A stretch of 64,000 bases of DNA, taken from Adiantum capillus-veneris. Lineage: Eukaryota; Streptophyta; Polypodiopsida; Polypodiales; Pteridaceae. A program made the translations under genes and the position numbers. The stretch is from the NCBI GenBank assembly GCA_014529385.2, contig CM043949.1:141210858-141274857 (forward strand), written 5' to 3'. Shown piece by piece: positions 23,311 to 33,883 of the stretch. How positions within the stretch are numbered: the first letter of the stretch is position 1; every line of letters starts with the position of its first letter. A model generated the notes under the pieces. The model ran no database searches. It was not told where the DNA came from and saw only the letters and a program-made list of their open reading frames with translations.

Positions 23311-23328
23311 TCTCTCTCACAACAAAAC

Positions 23329-24338
23329 ATGGAAGCAATCTCCTCTGCACAGGACCCTGCACAGGACACGGAAGCCGTCAATGTCTCACCTGTTCGCAAG
23401 TCACGTGCAAAGGCAACCTTCATGCTCACGAACAAGCGGATGGCGCAGATGGAGAGGGAAATGAAGGAGTGGAAAACAGAGATGGAAGGATGGTGGAAGG
23501 AGAAGGCCAACCTCCTTCAGATAGTCTTCAATGAAGGCGCACAATGGAAGAAGGAGAAAGAGAGCCTTAACGCAGAAATACAGACACTCAAAGAAGAAGT
23601 CTCAGCCCTCAAACAGGAGAACCCAAACGCCGAGATACGGACACTCAAAAAAGAAGTCTTAGCCCTTAAACAGGAGCTTGCTGATAGAGTAAGCAGTGGA
23701 CTAGAGGAAGGCGAATTTCAGCCCTCGGTAATAGATGAAATCAAGGAAATCAAGGAACAGGTACGGATGATCACAGAGGAACAGAAACTGAGTGTGGCAA
23801 AGACAGCTTCATGGGCGGAGATGATAACTAGGGCACAGAAAAAGGCGGACGAGGCCGAAAAATGGATTGAGGTCGCCAAGAAAGGGAAAGGTCAAGAAAC
23901 CCCTTGTATACCGACGCTTATCAACATGACCCTCGAAGAGGAACAAAGAAGGCGGATGCGAGCACTACATGTGAGAGTGACCGGTCTCAAGGACATAAAC
24001 AATGTGGGAAAGAGGTCACAAGCCTTACATCCATGATGGTGGAGAAGCCTTTGCACACAGAGGCGTGGAGGGTTGGTAAGAAAAGTGATGGCACGGGAGA
24101 GTCTTCAAAGGGGAGAGCTCTCATACTACGCTTCCCCTCGTTGGAAGAGAAGAAGGAATTCTTGAGGAAGAGGCCTACTCTCAAAAAGACAGGTATTTTC
24201 CTCGGTGATAACCTAGCTCTCTCACAACTCACACATATGAGAGAGGTAATGCCAGAGATCACAACGGCAAGGGAGAAGGGAAAGATAGCCTTTTACAGAG
24301 ATGGACGGGTGGTGATTTTAGAGCGGCGCACTGCATGA
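23329..24338 (+). pseudogene. LINE A2 ORF1 (coiled coil + L1 ORF1p-like C-terminal domain)
   Basis: Starts at ATG 23329, 18 nt after the preceding pyrimidine tract. The N-terminal ~140 residues are K/E-rich with heptad-like repeats (IQTLKEEVSALKQE repeated as IRTLKKEVLALKQE), indicating a coiled coil. The C-terminal part has LHVRVTGLKD, GRALILRFPSLEEK, GIFLGDNLALSQLTHMREV and EKGKIAFYRDGRVVI, which resembles the nucleic-acid-binding end of L1-type ORF1 proteins. A one-base loss near 24010 breaks the frame; otherwise ~336 residues. The TGA at 24336 overlaps an ATG (ATGA), and ORF2 lies in the same frame as ORF1. Confidence 0.75.
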
Positions 24339-26684
24339 CGGTGCGAGACCTATGGGACCACACTAAAGATAGCTACCTGGAATTGTAATAGGTCTATGAC
24401 GTTGGACGTGGGTGCATTTGAGGACAGTTTCAAAGACAAGGATATTGTATTCTTCTCAGAGACTCATCAGGCCCCTGGACAGGTGATGCCACATGTGATG
24501 GGATACAGATGGGAAACAGCTCATAGGACAAATGCGAGATCTGAGCATGGGAGTAGAGGTTCAGGAGGAGTAGCAGTGCTATTCAGAGAGGAACTACAAC
24601 CATTACTGCATATTGTACGAAGAGATGATCATGCTGGATATATGTGGGTGAGATTGAGAGCTGACATAGGTCGATTCCTATATATTGCTACATGTTACTT
24701 TCCTCCCAGTGCATCAGTGTATGCTGCATCCAGAGGGCAGTCGCCTTTCTCTATTCTAGATGATGACATATGGGAGTTTTCTAGGGATGGTGATATCATT
24801 CTGCTAGGGGACTTCAATGCCCGAACGGGCAACTCGCAGACAGTCTTCTATGACACTTCAGATGAGATGCTTAGAGAGCTGGATGTGGGTGAGTTGGGAC
24901 TTGACAGATGCTCAGATGACAAAGAGCAGCCGGAGTATGGGAGATACCTCATGGAAATGAAGACTACACATGGATTAGCCATACTTTATGGTTTACAGCG
25001 ATCTCCTGAAGAGTCGGTTTCACATGCTTTCCACACAGACATGGGGCCAGTACAGTGGATTATGTTATGACACAACCGAGCTTTGTCCCCTGCATTCAGG
25101 ATTTCACAGTGAGAGCCAGGCCATTGGGCATAGCAGTAGATCATGCTCTCTTGACACTGTCCGTTAAATTTTAGTACAGTACAACCCAGACATCAGGAGG
25201 CAGGTCACACACCCGCTATACATTTACACCAGAGACTAATTTCGTTTATACAGAGGAGATTTGGGACCGTCTATTGGCAGGCACAGCTCGCACAAATGGT
25301 ATAGGCCTCTCAGTGGAGGAGTGCACCACTCTACTGACTGAGACACTGCATGGGGCTGCATCAGTGGCATACCCACACACTCAGCCGGGCAAGAGATGAC
25401 ATTCTGGGAGCATGTCCCAAAATAGTTGGTATGATGAGGAGTGCAGAGAGATGAGAGCCCAGCTTCAGAGGGATCTTCTTTTAGGAGTCATCACTTACAG
25501 ACAGGCTCGGATTGCTTTTCGACGCCTTGTGCGACGGAAGAAGCGAGCTTACCTAGCTCAAATGGAGCGAGACTTATATCAGATGTTCTTGAGTAGGGAC
25601 TCGGGAGAGGCATGGCGACTCTTCCATGAGCACTCCCCTCCCCCAATGATTACTTCACCTGATATGTGGGGCCAATATGCGACATCATTATATACGGTTC
25701 CTGGACAGGAACCCCTTCCAGACCCTACCAAGCCTTGCCCAACTACGAGCGCTTTCTTTACACCTGAGATGGTACAAAGGGCCATCGACAAGATGAGGAC
25801 CGGGAAGGCATATGATCATGACAGTCTAGTAGCAGAGCACTTTATACATGCTAGGGATATGCTGATGGAGGTTCTCGCAGTGTTGTTCAATCGTGCCATG
25901 TGTGAGGGATTACCTGAGACGTGGAGGTTGTCTACTATTGTGCCCATCTTCAAGGCTGGTGACCCTACAGAGCCTCGAAACTACCGCACTATTATGGTTG
26001 GACACACATTGGCACGGTTGTATGCATCTATTCTGGAGCAACACTTGAGTAATTGGGCAGAGGGCGAGGGTGTACGAGCAAAGGGTCAGGTCGGCTTCAG
26101 GAGGGGTTTCTCCACTCTTGATCATATTCTGACACTCAGGGCCATCATTGAGGAGGGCAGAGCACATGGGAGACGCATCTACTCTAGCTTTGTGGATTTT
26201 CGCAAAGCATTTGACATGGTACCAAGAGCTCGATTGATGCGCAGATTGCAGGAGATGGGGGTGCCCATAGAGGTGATTTGGGGGATTATGGCTTTGTACA
26301 GATCCATGGTGGGACATGTACGCACTCCGGAAGAGGTATCTGATTTAGTTCACTCTACTATTGGAGTGAAACAGGGCTGCCCATTGTCTCCTACTCTCTT
26401 TGGTATGTATGTTGATGAGGTGTCTGATTACATTGACAGAGAGGGTGACAGAGGTGCCCAGCTGTCAGGGACGTGGATCCCATTGTTGCTATATGCTGAT
26501 GATATTGTGCTGATATCTAACTCACCAGAAGGTATGCAACGACATTTGGATGCACTACGCAGTTTTGCAGAGGATAGTGGACTGTGTGTAAACCTAGGTA
26601 AAACCAAGGTTATGGTGTTTAACACCACACCGCAATGGGTCAAGAGATCAGTACCTACTTTCAAATATGGTCAGGAGATTGTGG
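24339..26684 (+). pseudogene. LINE A2 ORF2, endonuclease and RT core (5' part)
   Basis: EN begins LKIATWNCNRS (from 24363), then FFSETHQAPG, GGVAVLFR, ILLGDFNARTG, STVDYVM and AVDHALLTL. A frameshift near 25020 and further decay to ~25410 disrupt the EN end. RT runs 25412-26684: MRTGKAYDHDSLVAEHF, NYRTIMVGHTLARLY, SFVDFRKAFD (motif A), QGCPLSPTLFG (motif B), LLYADDIVLIS (motif C) and LGKTKVMVFN. Homology is cut by the LTR element at 26685 and resumes at 31717. The likely ORF2 start is not an obvious ATG; the frame is continuous with ORF1 across its TGA. Confidence 0.85.
26681..26684 (+). other. Target-site duplication GTGG (left)
   Basis: GTGG precedes the 5' LTR and is repeated at 31713-31716 after the 3' LTR. 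Confidence 0.7.
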
Positions 26685-27564
26685 TGTTGCTAAATTGGCT
26701 TTATTTGACAGAAAAATAATTCTGAATGAATTATTGGATTTATAAGTGAGAGGGTTTTCTCGCTTTAAACACCAAGAAAATAATTCCAAATGAGATATTG
26801 GAATTTTAAGTGAGAGGGTTTTTCTCACTGGAGACATCCGAGTACAGAGTATTCCTAGTGCGTCATTGAAAGTAATGACGGGAGCACTGGGAACGGGAAT
26901 ATCTGTAAGGCCACCAGGAACGGGTACTTTTGATGCGTCACATCAGATGGGTGACAAGGAGCATCGGAAAGAAGTATCCGACCATCCGGGAACGGACACC
27001 TCTGATGCGTCATAGGATGGGTGACATACAGCATCGTGAAGGGGATTGTACCATAAGTTCGGTAGGAAAGGACTAGGTGATGGGTATTCTTGATACGCAA
27101 CAAGGTGGGTGACGGGTGCATCCGAAAAGGGATATCCATAGTCGAGAGGAAATCCGAACTGGAAAAGAGGAATACGCGTAAAGACGCAAGCACAAGAATA
27201 AAGATGGGTTCTGAGAAGCTTTTCTTAAAAAGCGGCAAATTTTAACGAGTTTTCCGGAAAGAGCAAACGCATTCCCGCGAGGAATCTATGTCTGCATTGC
27301 ATTTGTGCATCGGTTGCATCCAGGGACGCCTGGGAAGTGTTGTGAAAAGCATTGTTTTAAACTTATAAGGTTTTATTGAGTTTTTGGGTAGGTTCATACC
27401 AATTTTAAAATATGCCGGTCGTCCACTTAATAAGTGGGCAGCCACTTAGAAAATAAAGCAACAAAACCAGCCGGTGAATTCTCTCTCCCTATTTCGGGTA
27501 GAACAGAAAAAAAAAACGGCCGCGATCTCTACGCGAGCAGCTATTCGTGCCATGGCCAAGGAGC

Positions 27565-27572
27565 TATAAAAG
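27565..27572 (+). promoter_or_regulatory. TATA box of the LARD 5' LTR
   Basis: TATAAAAG, present at the equivalent place in the 3' LTR (31122-31129). The poly(A) signal lies ~410 bp downstream. Confidence 0.55.
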
Positions 27573-27999
27573 CACCACATGCCCTCACTGAAAGGGGTTA
27601 CCAATGTCAGCAAGAGAAGACTCTGCCGCCAGATAATGCAAGAGATCGCGAGACTACGAAGCACGGAAGTCGCTTTTCCCGTGCAAGAGCGACAGGTATC
27701 TATTGTGGATTCGCCATACGAATTGTTGTTGCGTGCTTGCGTGTGTTTGCAAGTACTTCATCGCGAAGGAGAAGCGACAAGGCTTCGGCCTACGCTTGGG
27801 AATTCCGGGAACGGAATTCGGAAATTGTCTGTGGAGTCTCGACTCCGAGTACAGACGGAAAAAGGATTGAGAGCTCGTCTCTCGGATTTCCCTTACGGGA
27901 AGGAACGACCATCGAGTCAGAGAATTAGAACGGAGGGGTTTTCTCCAGTTCTTGTGCTTGTAAAAAGATTCTCCCTAATAAAGGATTCTCTCTAAGGGG

Positions 28000-28025
28000 G
28001 GGGACCAACCCATCTTCTGGTCCCC
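28000..28025 (+). promoter_or_regulatory. LTR hairpin after the poly(A) signal
   Basis: GGGGACCA and TGGTCCCC pair perfectly over 8 bp around a 10-nt loop. The stem is intact in the 3' LTR (31556-31581), where only loop bases differ. Confidence 0.5.
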
Positions 28026-28159
28026 AGTACTGTGTCGATCTTCTCACTCTCTATCTCTCTATTTATTTCTCTCTATATATCCTTTGGCTTCAGCATTAAG
28101 TGATAAATTCTATTTATCCAAGTATATTTTATATTGTTATGCGCTCCCGTTTGTGACAG

Positions 28160-28171
28160 TGGTATCAGAGC
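28160..28171 (+). other. LARD primer-binding site (initiator tRNA-Met)
   Basis: TGGTATCAGAGC, one base after the 5' LTR. Confidence 0.85.
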
Positions 28172-28524
28172 ATGGTCTCCTCTCTTTCTCTGTAAAGGAG
28201 GACGACTCTGGGAAGATACGGGAAGAAGCCATGACAAGCCAAGAGAGAAGTAAGCAAGCGGAAACCTAAGTCCTGCGGGAAAAGCTCGCAAAGTTGGGAA
28301 ATTTTTTTCTCTCTGCAAGAAGTCGACACAAGACTTGGGATTCTCTGAAAAGGCGACAAGAGCATGATGCTCAAGAACCTAGAGAATCTGAGGAGCGGAA
28401 TGCTTAAGATACTTCACAACCCAGAAGATATCCATGAACGTCAATCCACAACTATAGCCAAGAAATCCCGTCATTCCGGGAAGGATATAAAGAAGGTCTT
28501 TAGACCTAGGAACACTTCCAGTCA

Positions 28525-28970
28525 AGTTTGATACTTCTGACGAAAGGGAAGATGCCGGGAAAGCTACCGCTTTAATTCGACAGTTTAAAGTTGCCTTTGC
28601 AAACGGCAATTTCTGAAAAAGCGTCGAAGGTGAGGCATGTGACCAAACACCTCAAGGGGATTGCAAGTACTTGGTGGTATACCAAAGCTCTGCAAGGAAC
28701 TTACAACAAGACTTGGATTCAATTCAAGGCTGAATTTTCCGACAAATTTTTTTCCTCTACGCTTTGAGAAAGGCATCCAAGAAGATTGGGATTGGTTTGC
28801 CCAATAGAAATATGAGTGAGTCCAAGCAAGTAGTGGTTCACTCTTGCCAAGGTAGCTCCACTCTTCACCCTCTCTGAGGAAGGAAAGATGAAGAAATTCA
28901 ACGAAGGACTTTTGCCCGAAGTTTGTAGACGCATCTGCAAGATGCTTTGCAGCAGATGGTGGAGTCAGCA
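28525..28970 (+). pseudogene. Decayed gag in the LARD interior
   Basis: The translation gives RQFKVAFANGNF, then after a one-base shift KASKVRHVTKHLKGIASTWW and TWIQFKAEFSDKF. This parallels the gypsy gag at 54.8-55.1 kb (EQFDTAYAGGNF, ASKVRKAATFLKDNALTWW, TWVYFKQMF). It is broken by frameshifts. The rest of the interior (28971-30228) has no recognisable domain. Confidence 0.7.
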
Positions 28971-30228
28971 ATAAAAGCTAAAAGTGTACACCTTAGTGTA
29001 CATAGAATACAATCCCCGCAATGGGATCAGAACCATTGAACACAGAAAAAAATGAATTTTTGTTACCTCTCCTCGAAGGATACGTTGCTATCCGGAGAAA
29101 GTTTGGAGTAAGGGAATTCAATCTAACTCCTGAGTTTTTTGAATAGAAGACCCTCAAACTTTAAGTGAGAGGGCAGGTCTTTGATCAAAGTTACATCTTT
29201 GAGGAAATCATAAAGTGCATGGTGCTTGTTTGCTCTTTTGCACGAGGTATGGTTATGTCTCACCAGGACTACTCACTCTTGAGTGTTTATAAGAGCAGGA
29301 TCAAATTGAAAGATTGTTTTCTGAAATGAATTGGTTTGCTTAACTAGCCGGGAGGTCAACTATTGATCTGGTATCCAGTAATTCTCGAACAGATTACCTG
29401 CTACTGCGGGTAAGAAATTATGAAGGAACCATTCTGAGCTTTCAAGCAAAGAAAAGCTTTCATTAAGCTTGAATACTCTTTAAGCCCACATCCCCTACCC
29501 GGTAAGGGAAGATATGGTAGTGCTTTTCGCACAAGTGAAGGAATACTCTCTTTACGAGGGAAGGAACAAGCGACGACTACGACCTGTGCTCGAGGAATCC
29601 AAAGATTGAAATCCTAGATTATTTGATGAGCGGGTTTTGCTCTAAGATCGAGCCAAGGGATCGTCAAGTTGAGCGTCTTCGCTCTAAGGATCTTACAAAG
29701 GGAAGGTAATTTCCCAGGTTCACCGAAACTCTAACACAGCTTAAGAATTATGTACACCTTTGAGTACATGGATAACACACGAAGATGTAGACCTATGCCA
29801 AGGAACTGGACGAGAGTTTGTTATACTCTCTTGAGCGCCTTTATGCGCAAGGTTATGTGCAAGGGCAAAGACCTAGATTGATTTCTAGGGGGATTATTCT
29901 TCTCGGGATTGAGAAGGTGGAATTGAGCTAACAGATTCTCGGATAAGGAAAACTTCCGATTTGTTGGAAAGACGTGAATGATGAGTTCTTACATGGCTCG
30001 TTAGTTTGATGATTGGTGAAGGATATCCTCGAGGTACTAGAGGAAGGACATGAACCGGTAAGGTACGTATTGAATTATTGAATTTTTGAATTTCTGTTTA
30101 GTTTAATTTTTAAGTTCTCTTTTGAGAAAGGACCAACTCCAACTCACCATTGAGCAAGATTTGGAATTTTTTTCCAGTTTCTCCCCGGCAGTTCAGTTGG
30201 ACCTCTACAGTTGAGGACAACTGTTTAT

Positions 30229-30240
30229 AAGTGAGAGGGA
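30229..30240 (+). other. Polypurine tract of the LARD
   Basis: AAGTGAGAGGGA directly precedes the 3' LTR. Near-identical AAGTGAGAGGG strings also occur inside both LTRs and at ~29163. Confidence 0.6.
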
Positions 30241-31712
30241 TGTTGCTAAATTGGCTTTATTTGACAGAAAAATAATTCTGAATGAATTATTGGATTTATA
30301 AGTGAGAGGGTTTTCTCGCTTTAAACACCAAGAAAATAATTCTAAATGAGTTATTGGAATTTTAAGTGAGAGGGTTTTTCTCACTGGAGACATCCGAGTA
30401 CAGAGTATTCCTAGTGCGTCATTGAAAGCAATCACGGGAGCACTGAGAACGTGAATATCTGTAAGGCCACCAAGAACAAGTAATTCTGATGCGTCACATC
30501 GGATGAGTGACAGGGAGCATCGGAAAGAAGTATCCGACCATCCGGGAACGGACATCTCTGATGCGTCATAGGATGGGTGACATAGAGCATCGTGAAGGGG
30601 ATTGTACCGTAAGTTCGGTAGGAAAGGACTAGGTGATGGGTATTCTTGATGCGTCACAAGGTGGGTGACGGGTGCATCGGAAAGGGGATATCCATAGTCG
30701 AGAGGAAATCCGAACTGGAAAAGAGGAATACACGTAAAGACGCAAGCACAAGAATAAAGATGGGTTCTGAGAAGCTTTTCTTAAAAAGCGAAAAATTTTA
30801 ACGAGTTTTCCAGGACGAGCAAACGCTTTCCCACGAGGAATCTATGTCTGCATTGCATTTGTGCATGCGGCATCCAGGGACGCTTGGGAAGTGTTGTGAA
30901 AAGCATTGTTTTAAACTTATAAGGTTTTATTGAGTTTTTGGGCAGGTTCAGACCAATTTTAAAATATGCCGGCCGTCCACTTAATAAGCCACTTAGAAAA
31001 TAAAGCAACAAAATCAGCCAGCGAATTCTCTCTCCCTATTTCGGGTAGAACAAAAAAACAAAAAAACAAAAACCGGCCGCGATCTCTACGCGAGCAGCTA
31101 TTCGTGCCGTGGCCAAGGAGCTATAAAAGCACCACATGCCCTCACTGAAAGGGGTTACCAACGTCAGCAAGAGAAGACTCTGCCGCCAGATAACGCAAGA
31201 GATCGCGAGACTACGAAGCATGAAAGTCGCTTTTCCGCAAGAGCGACAGGTATCTATTGTGGATTCGCCATACGAATTGTTGTTACGTGTTTGCGTGTGT
31301 GTTTGCAGGTACTTCATCGCGAAGGAGAAGCGAGAAGGCTTCGGCCTATACTTCGAAATTCCGGGAACGGAATTCGGAAATTGTCTGTGGAGTCTTGACT
31401 CCGAGTACAGACGGAAAAAGGATTGAGAGCTCGTCTCTCGGATTTCCCTTACGAGAAGGAACGACCATCGAGTCAGAGAATTAGAACAGAGGGGTTTTCT
31501 CCAGTTCTTGTGCTTGTAAAAAGATTCTCCCTAATAAAGGATTCTCTCTAAGGGGGGGGACCAGCCCATCTTTTGGTCCCCAGTACTGTGTCGATCTTCT
31601 CACTCTCTATCTCTCTATTTATTTCTCTATATATCCTTTGGCTTCAGTGTTAAGTGATAAATTCTATTTATCCGAGTATATTTTATATTGTTATGCGCTC
31701 CCGTTTGTGACA
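30241..31712 (+). repeat. LARD 3' LTR
   Basis: 1472 bp, same landmarks as the 5' LTR (TATAAAAG 31122, AATAAA 31533, hairpin 31556-31581). It ends CA before the GTGG duplication. Confidence 0.9.
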
Positions 31713-31716
31713 GTGG

Positions 31717-33020
31717 AGTATACAAATGCATACACTTACCTGGGGGTAGTCTTTACTGGGCCGAGATTTTCTTTGAGAAGAGCAGCAGAGACTAGACTAA
31801 CTAGAGCTGGTGCGGCTCTTGGAGGAATGGGGAGGATGTATTCGCAGGTTCAGTTCCAAGAACCTAGGACAAAGTTATGGCTCTTTCATACTTTGGTTGC
31901 CTCTACTATGTTATATGGGGTGCAGGTTTGGGGACCTTCTATAGGCCAGGATGGTTGGAGGCGTATGGAGAAGCCCCTGGTATCTACGATCTCTCGATTG
32001 ATTAGAGCCAAGGCTTCCGTACCGCATGATATCATTCGAGCGGAATTAGCTGCCCCCCCTGTGGAGATTGAGGCGCTTACCAGATCAATCTCCTTTGTAC
32101 ACAATCTGTGGGATACTACCAGAGACAGATATGCCAGGGTGGCTCTAGAGTCCTCTAGACAATTAGCTCTTAATGGGGATACATCATGCTAGTATGCACA
32201 GATGGCATCATGGTTTCAGACACATGGTTTCACCATGGACAGGTTGCCTCCTTTTCAATACTCTCCACAGGCACCCTTGAGGTCTCTGACACGGGTAGAG
32301 ATTAATAGACTTATTCATCAGGATCTGATCCAGCTGGACGCGAGAAGGACATGGATAGAGCCATTACAGGAGTTGGGCACAAAGATGGTTTTCTATAGAG
32401 AGCATCTTCTCCACCTCACGGGGGATGGGTTTGTGATTCGACCTAGCTATATGGACACGCATCTCTCTCATTGTTTCCGTTGTGCCATTGGCCAGATATG
32501 CACGTCCTCACATCAACTCGAGATTGAGACCGGCAGATTCAGAGGGACACCAGCAGATAGCAGGATATGCCGCTTATGCCATCTAGAGCCAGAGACAGAA
32601 GTACATTACATATGTCATTGCACAGTGTACTATGAGATACGAGGCCGTTTTCATTGTCTATTCAGAGAAGGTTTTGGGCCTCTATCTAGGGTCATGAGTT
32701 ATGAGGATCAAAGATGTCTTGGGCTATATCTACTTGAATTACACAGGCATAGAGAAACTTTACTAAGGAGAGCTGAAGAGAGACAACCCCAGAGACAGAT
32801 CACAGATTTCTTTACACTAGATATTGTACACCCAGAAGAACAGACAGAGGAGCAGCCAACAGTGGAGAGGTCTACCCGCACTACTCGCATTCTCATAGAC
32901 CGAGCATTGGAGCTAGGGAGATCTAGAAGACCCCGATGGAGAAGAGGAGCTACACAGTTTCGAAGGAGGCTACAACAAAGGATTAGAGCCATACTCTTTC
33001 GTCGTCCAGAGTGCAGATGA
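31717..33020 (+). pseudogene. LINE A2 ORF2, 3' part (thumb, zinc knuckle, PIP-box)
   Basis: Continues the RT of 26684 with YTNAYTYLGVVFTGPRFSLRRAAETRLTRA... (broken here for length). A TAG at 32190 replaces a tryptophan codon present in other copies, and the frame goes on from ATG 32202. CRLCHLEPETEVHYICHC (~32568-32621) is a CX2CX8HX4C knuckle. QRQITDFF lies at 32790-32813, followed by the conserved basic end RALELGRSRRPRWRRG. The stop is at 33018. Confidence 0.85.
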
Positions 33021-33197
33021 AGATGGATCTCTACTCCCCTCCCATATTGTCTTCATAGTTTAGGATCCCGCAGTATTTATATTTTGTTATCCTAGTTTAA
33101 CTTATTTTGTTAATCTGACTTTGTATCAGATACACCGCATTGTAACTTTCTGGTCTCATAGGTCACTTTGGCCTTTTGAAGACGTTAATATAACATT

Positions 33198-33200
<3 letters not shown>
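33021..33200 (+). other. LINE A2 3' UTR
   Basis: Closely matches 272-528 and ends in the conserved hairpin plus GAAGACGTTAATATAACATTTCAT. Confidence 0.75.
33160..33174 (+). promoter_or_regulatory. LINE 3'-terminal hairpin, copy 3
   Basis: AGGTCA-CTT-TGGCCT; same stem as copy 1 with a changed loop base. Confidence 0.6.

Positions 33201-33249
<49 letters not shown>
33201..33249. repeat. (CT)n microsatellite, LINE A2 tail
   Basis: About 24 CT units after the LINE 3' end. The 3' end region of the DUF1664 gene (minus strand) begins just beyond. Confidence 0.95.
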
Positions 33250-33251
<2 letters not shown>

Positions 33252-33883
33252 GTAATGCCATCACTTTGTGACATACTCTCTGGTACCCAAAGCAAAAAAA
33301 GTAGTCCTAAACAGGCTGCAACAACTAGTAACTAGCTCTGGAGCCACCTCTAAAAGGAACATTGTCTGAAGCCACATCCATGTCATTATGATCAATCGTA
33401 TGAAGCCAACACACCTTCCACGTGCTTTTTTAGGATGCCAGCTGAAAGAAAAAAGGTCTTAAAAGATTTGTGAGTTTATCTTGAAAAATTGCGCCAAAAC
33501 ATTTTGGCCGTTTTGAAGATTCAGGGTTTCAAGTGGGCAAAAGAAGTCTTATGTCACCATATCTTGCATGAGAGTATCAAAAGAAAGATTGATGATGCAC
33601 GAAGGGAGAAAAGAGCCATTGTTTCAATTGAAACATTCATGCTAAGGATATGAGAGATTTCAGACACAGAGAACTCCTACTTGATACTTCTACGCCGCTT
33701 ACAGCAGAGAGGCTTTGGTGCAGCCTCCACTACTGTTGTTTGGATATAAGCCGCTTGCAGCTGGACAAGCTCTGCCCGCCCCTCTTCATGCCCCCCTTCC
33801 TTCCCTGCCTCTTTCTCTCCCTCTCTATCTCTTTCTGACCCACAGACAGCACATCCTACCAAAAATATTGCAAACATGCAAAC
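33250..33883 (-). other. 3' end region of the DUF1664 gene
   Basis: Contains the two alternative terminal-exon candidates (33855-33730 and 33414-33325) and presumably the 3' UTR. No clear poly(A) signal was fixed. The LINE A2 tail abuts its distal end. Confidence 0.45.

Larger units (their letters stand above)
26685..28158 (+). repeat. LARD 5' LTR
   Basis: 1474 bp. It contains AAGTGAGAGGGTTTT-like repeats near its start (~26742, ~26806), TATAAAAG (27565), AATAAA (27977) and a GGGGACCA/TGGTCCCC hairpin (28000-28025). Confidence 0.9.
26685..31712 (+). mobile_element. Non-autonomous long-LTR retrotransposon (LARD-like), 5.03 kb
   Basis: Two ~1.47-kb direct repeats (26685-28158 and 30241-31712) start TGTTGC and end GTGACA. 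They flank a 2.1-kb interior with a primer-binding site, a decayed gag segment and a polypurine-like end, but no RT or integrase. A 4-bp TSD (GTGG) flanks the whole. The LTRs are highly similar with scattered substitutions and small indels, so the insertion is moderately young. It disrupts LINE A2 ORF2. Gag similarity to the gypsy element at 54.7 kb suggests a gypsy-derived parasite needing an autonomous helper. Confidence 0.88.
23311..33249 (+). mobile_element. LINE A2, near full length, interrupted by an LTR element
   Basis: Runs 23311-26684 and 31717-33249; 31713-31716 is the insertion's target duplication. It holds ORF1, ORF2, the 3' UTR, hairpin and (CT)n. It begins directly after LINE B's pyrimidine tail and is the most complete family-A copy here. 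Confidence 0.88.

Noticed and set aside
28585-28971. Minus-strand frame in the LARD interior
   Set aside because: The plus strand carries the gag homology; the minus frame is its antisense shadow.
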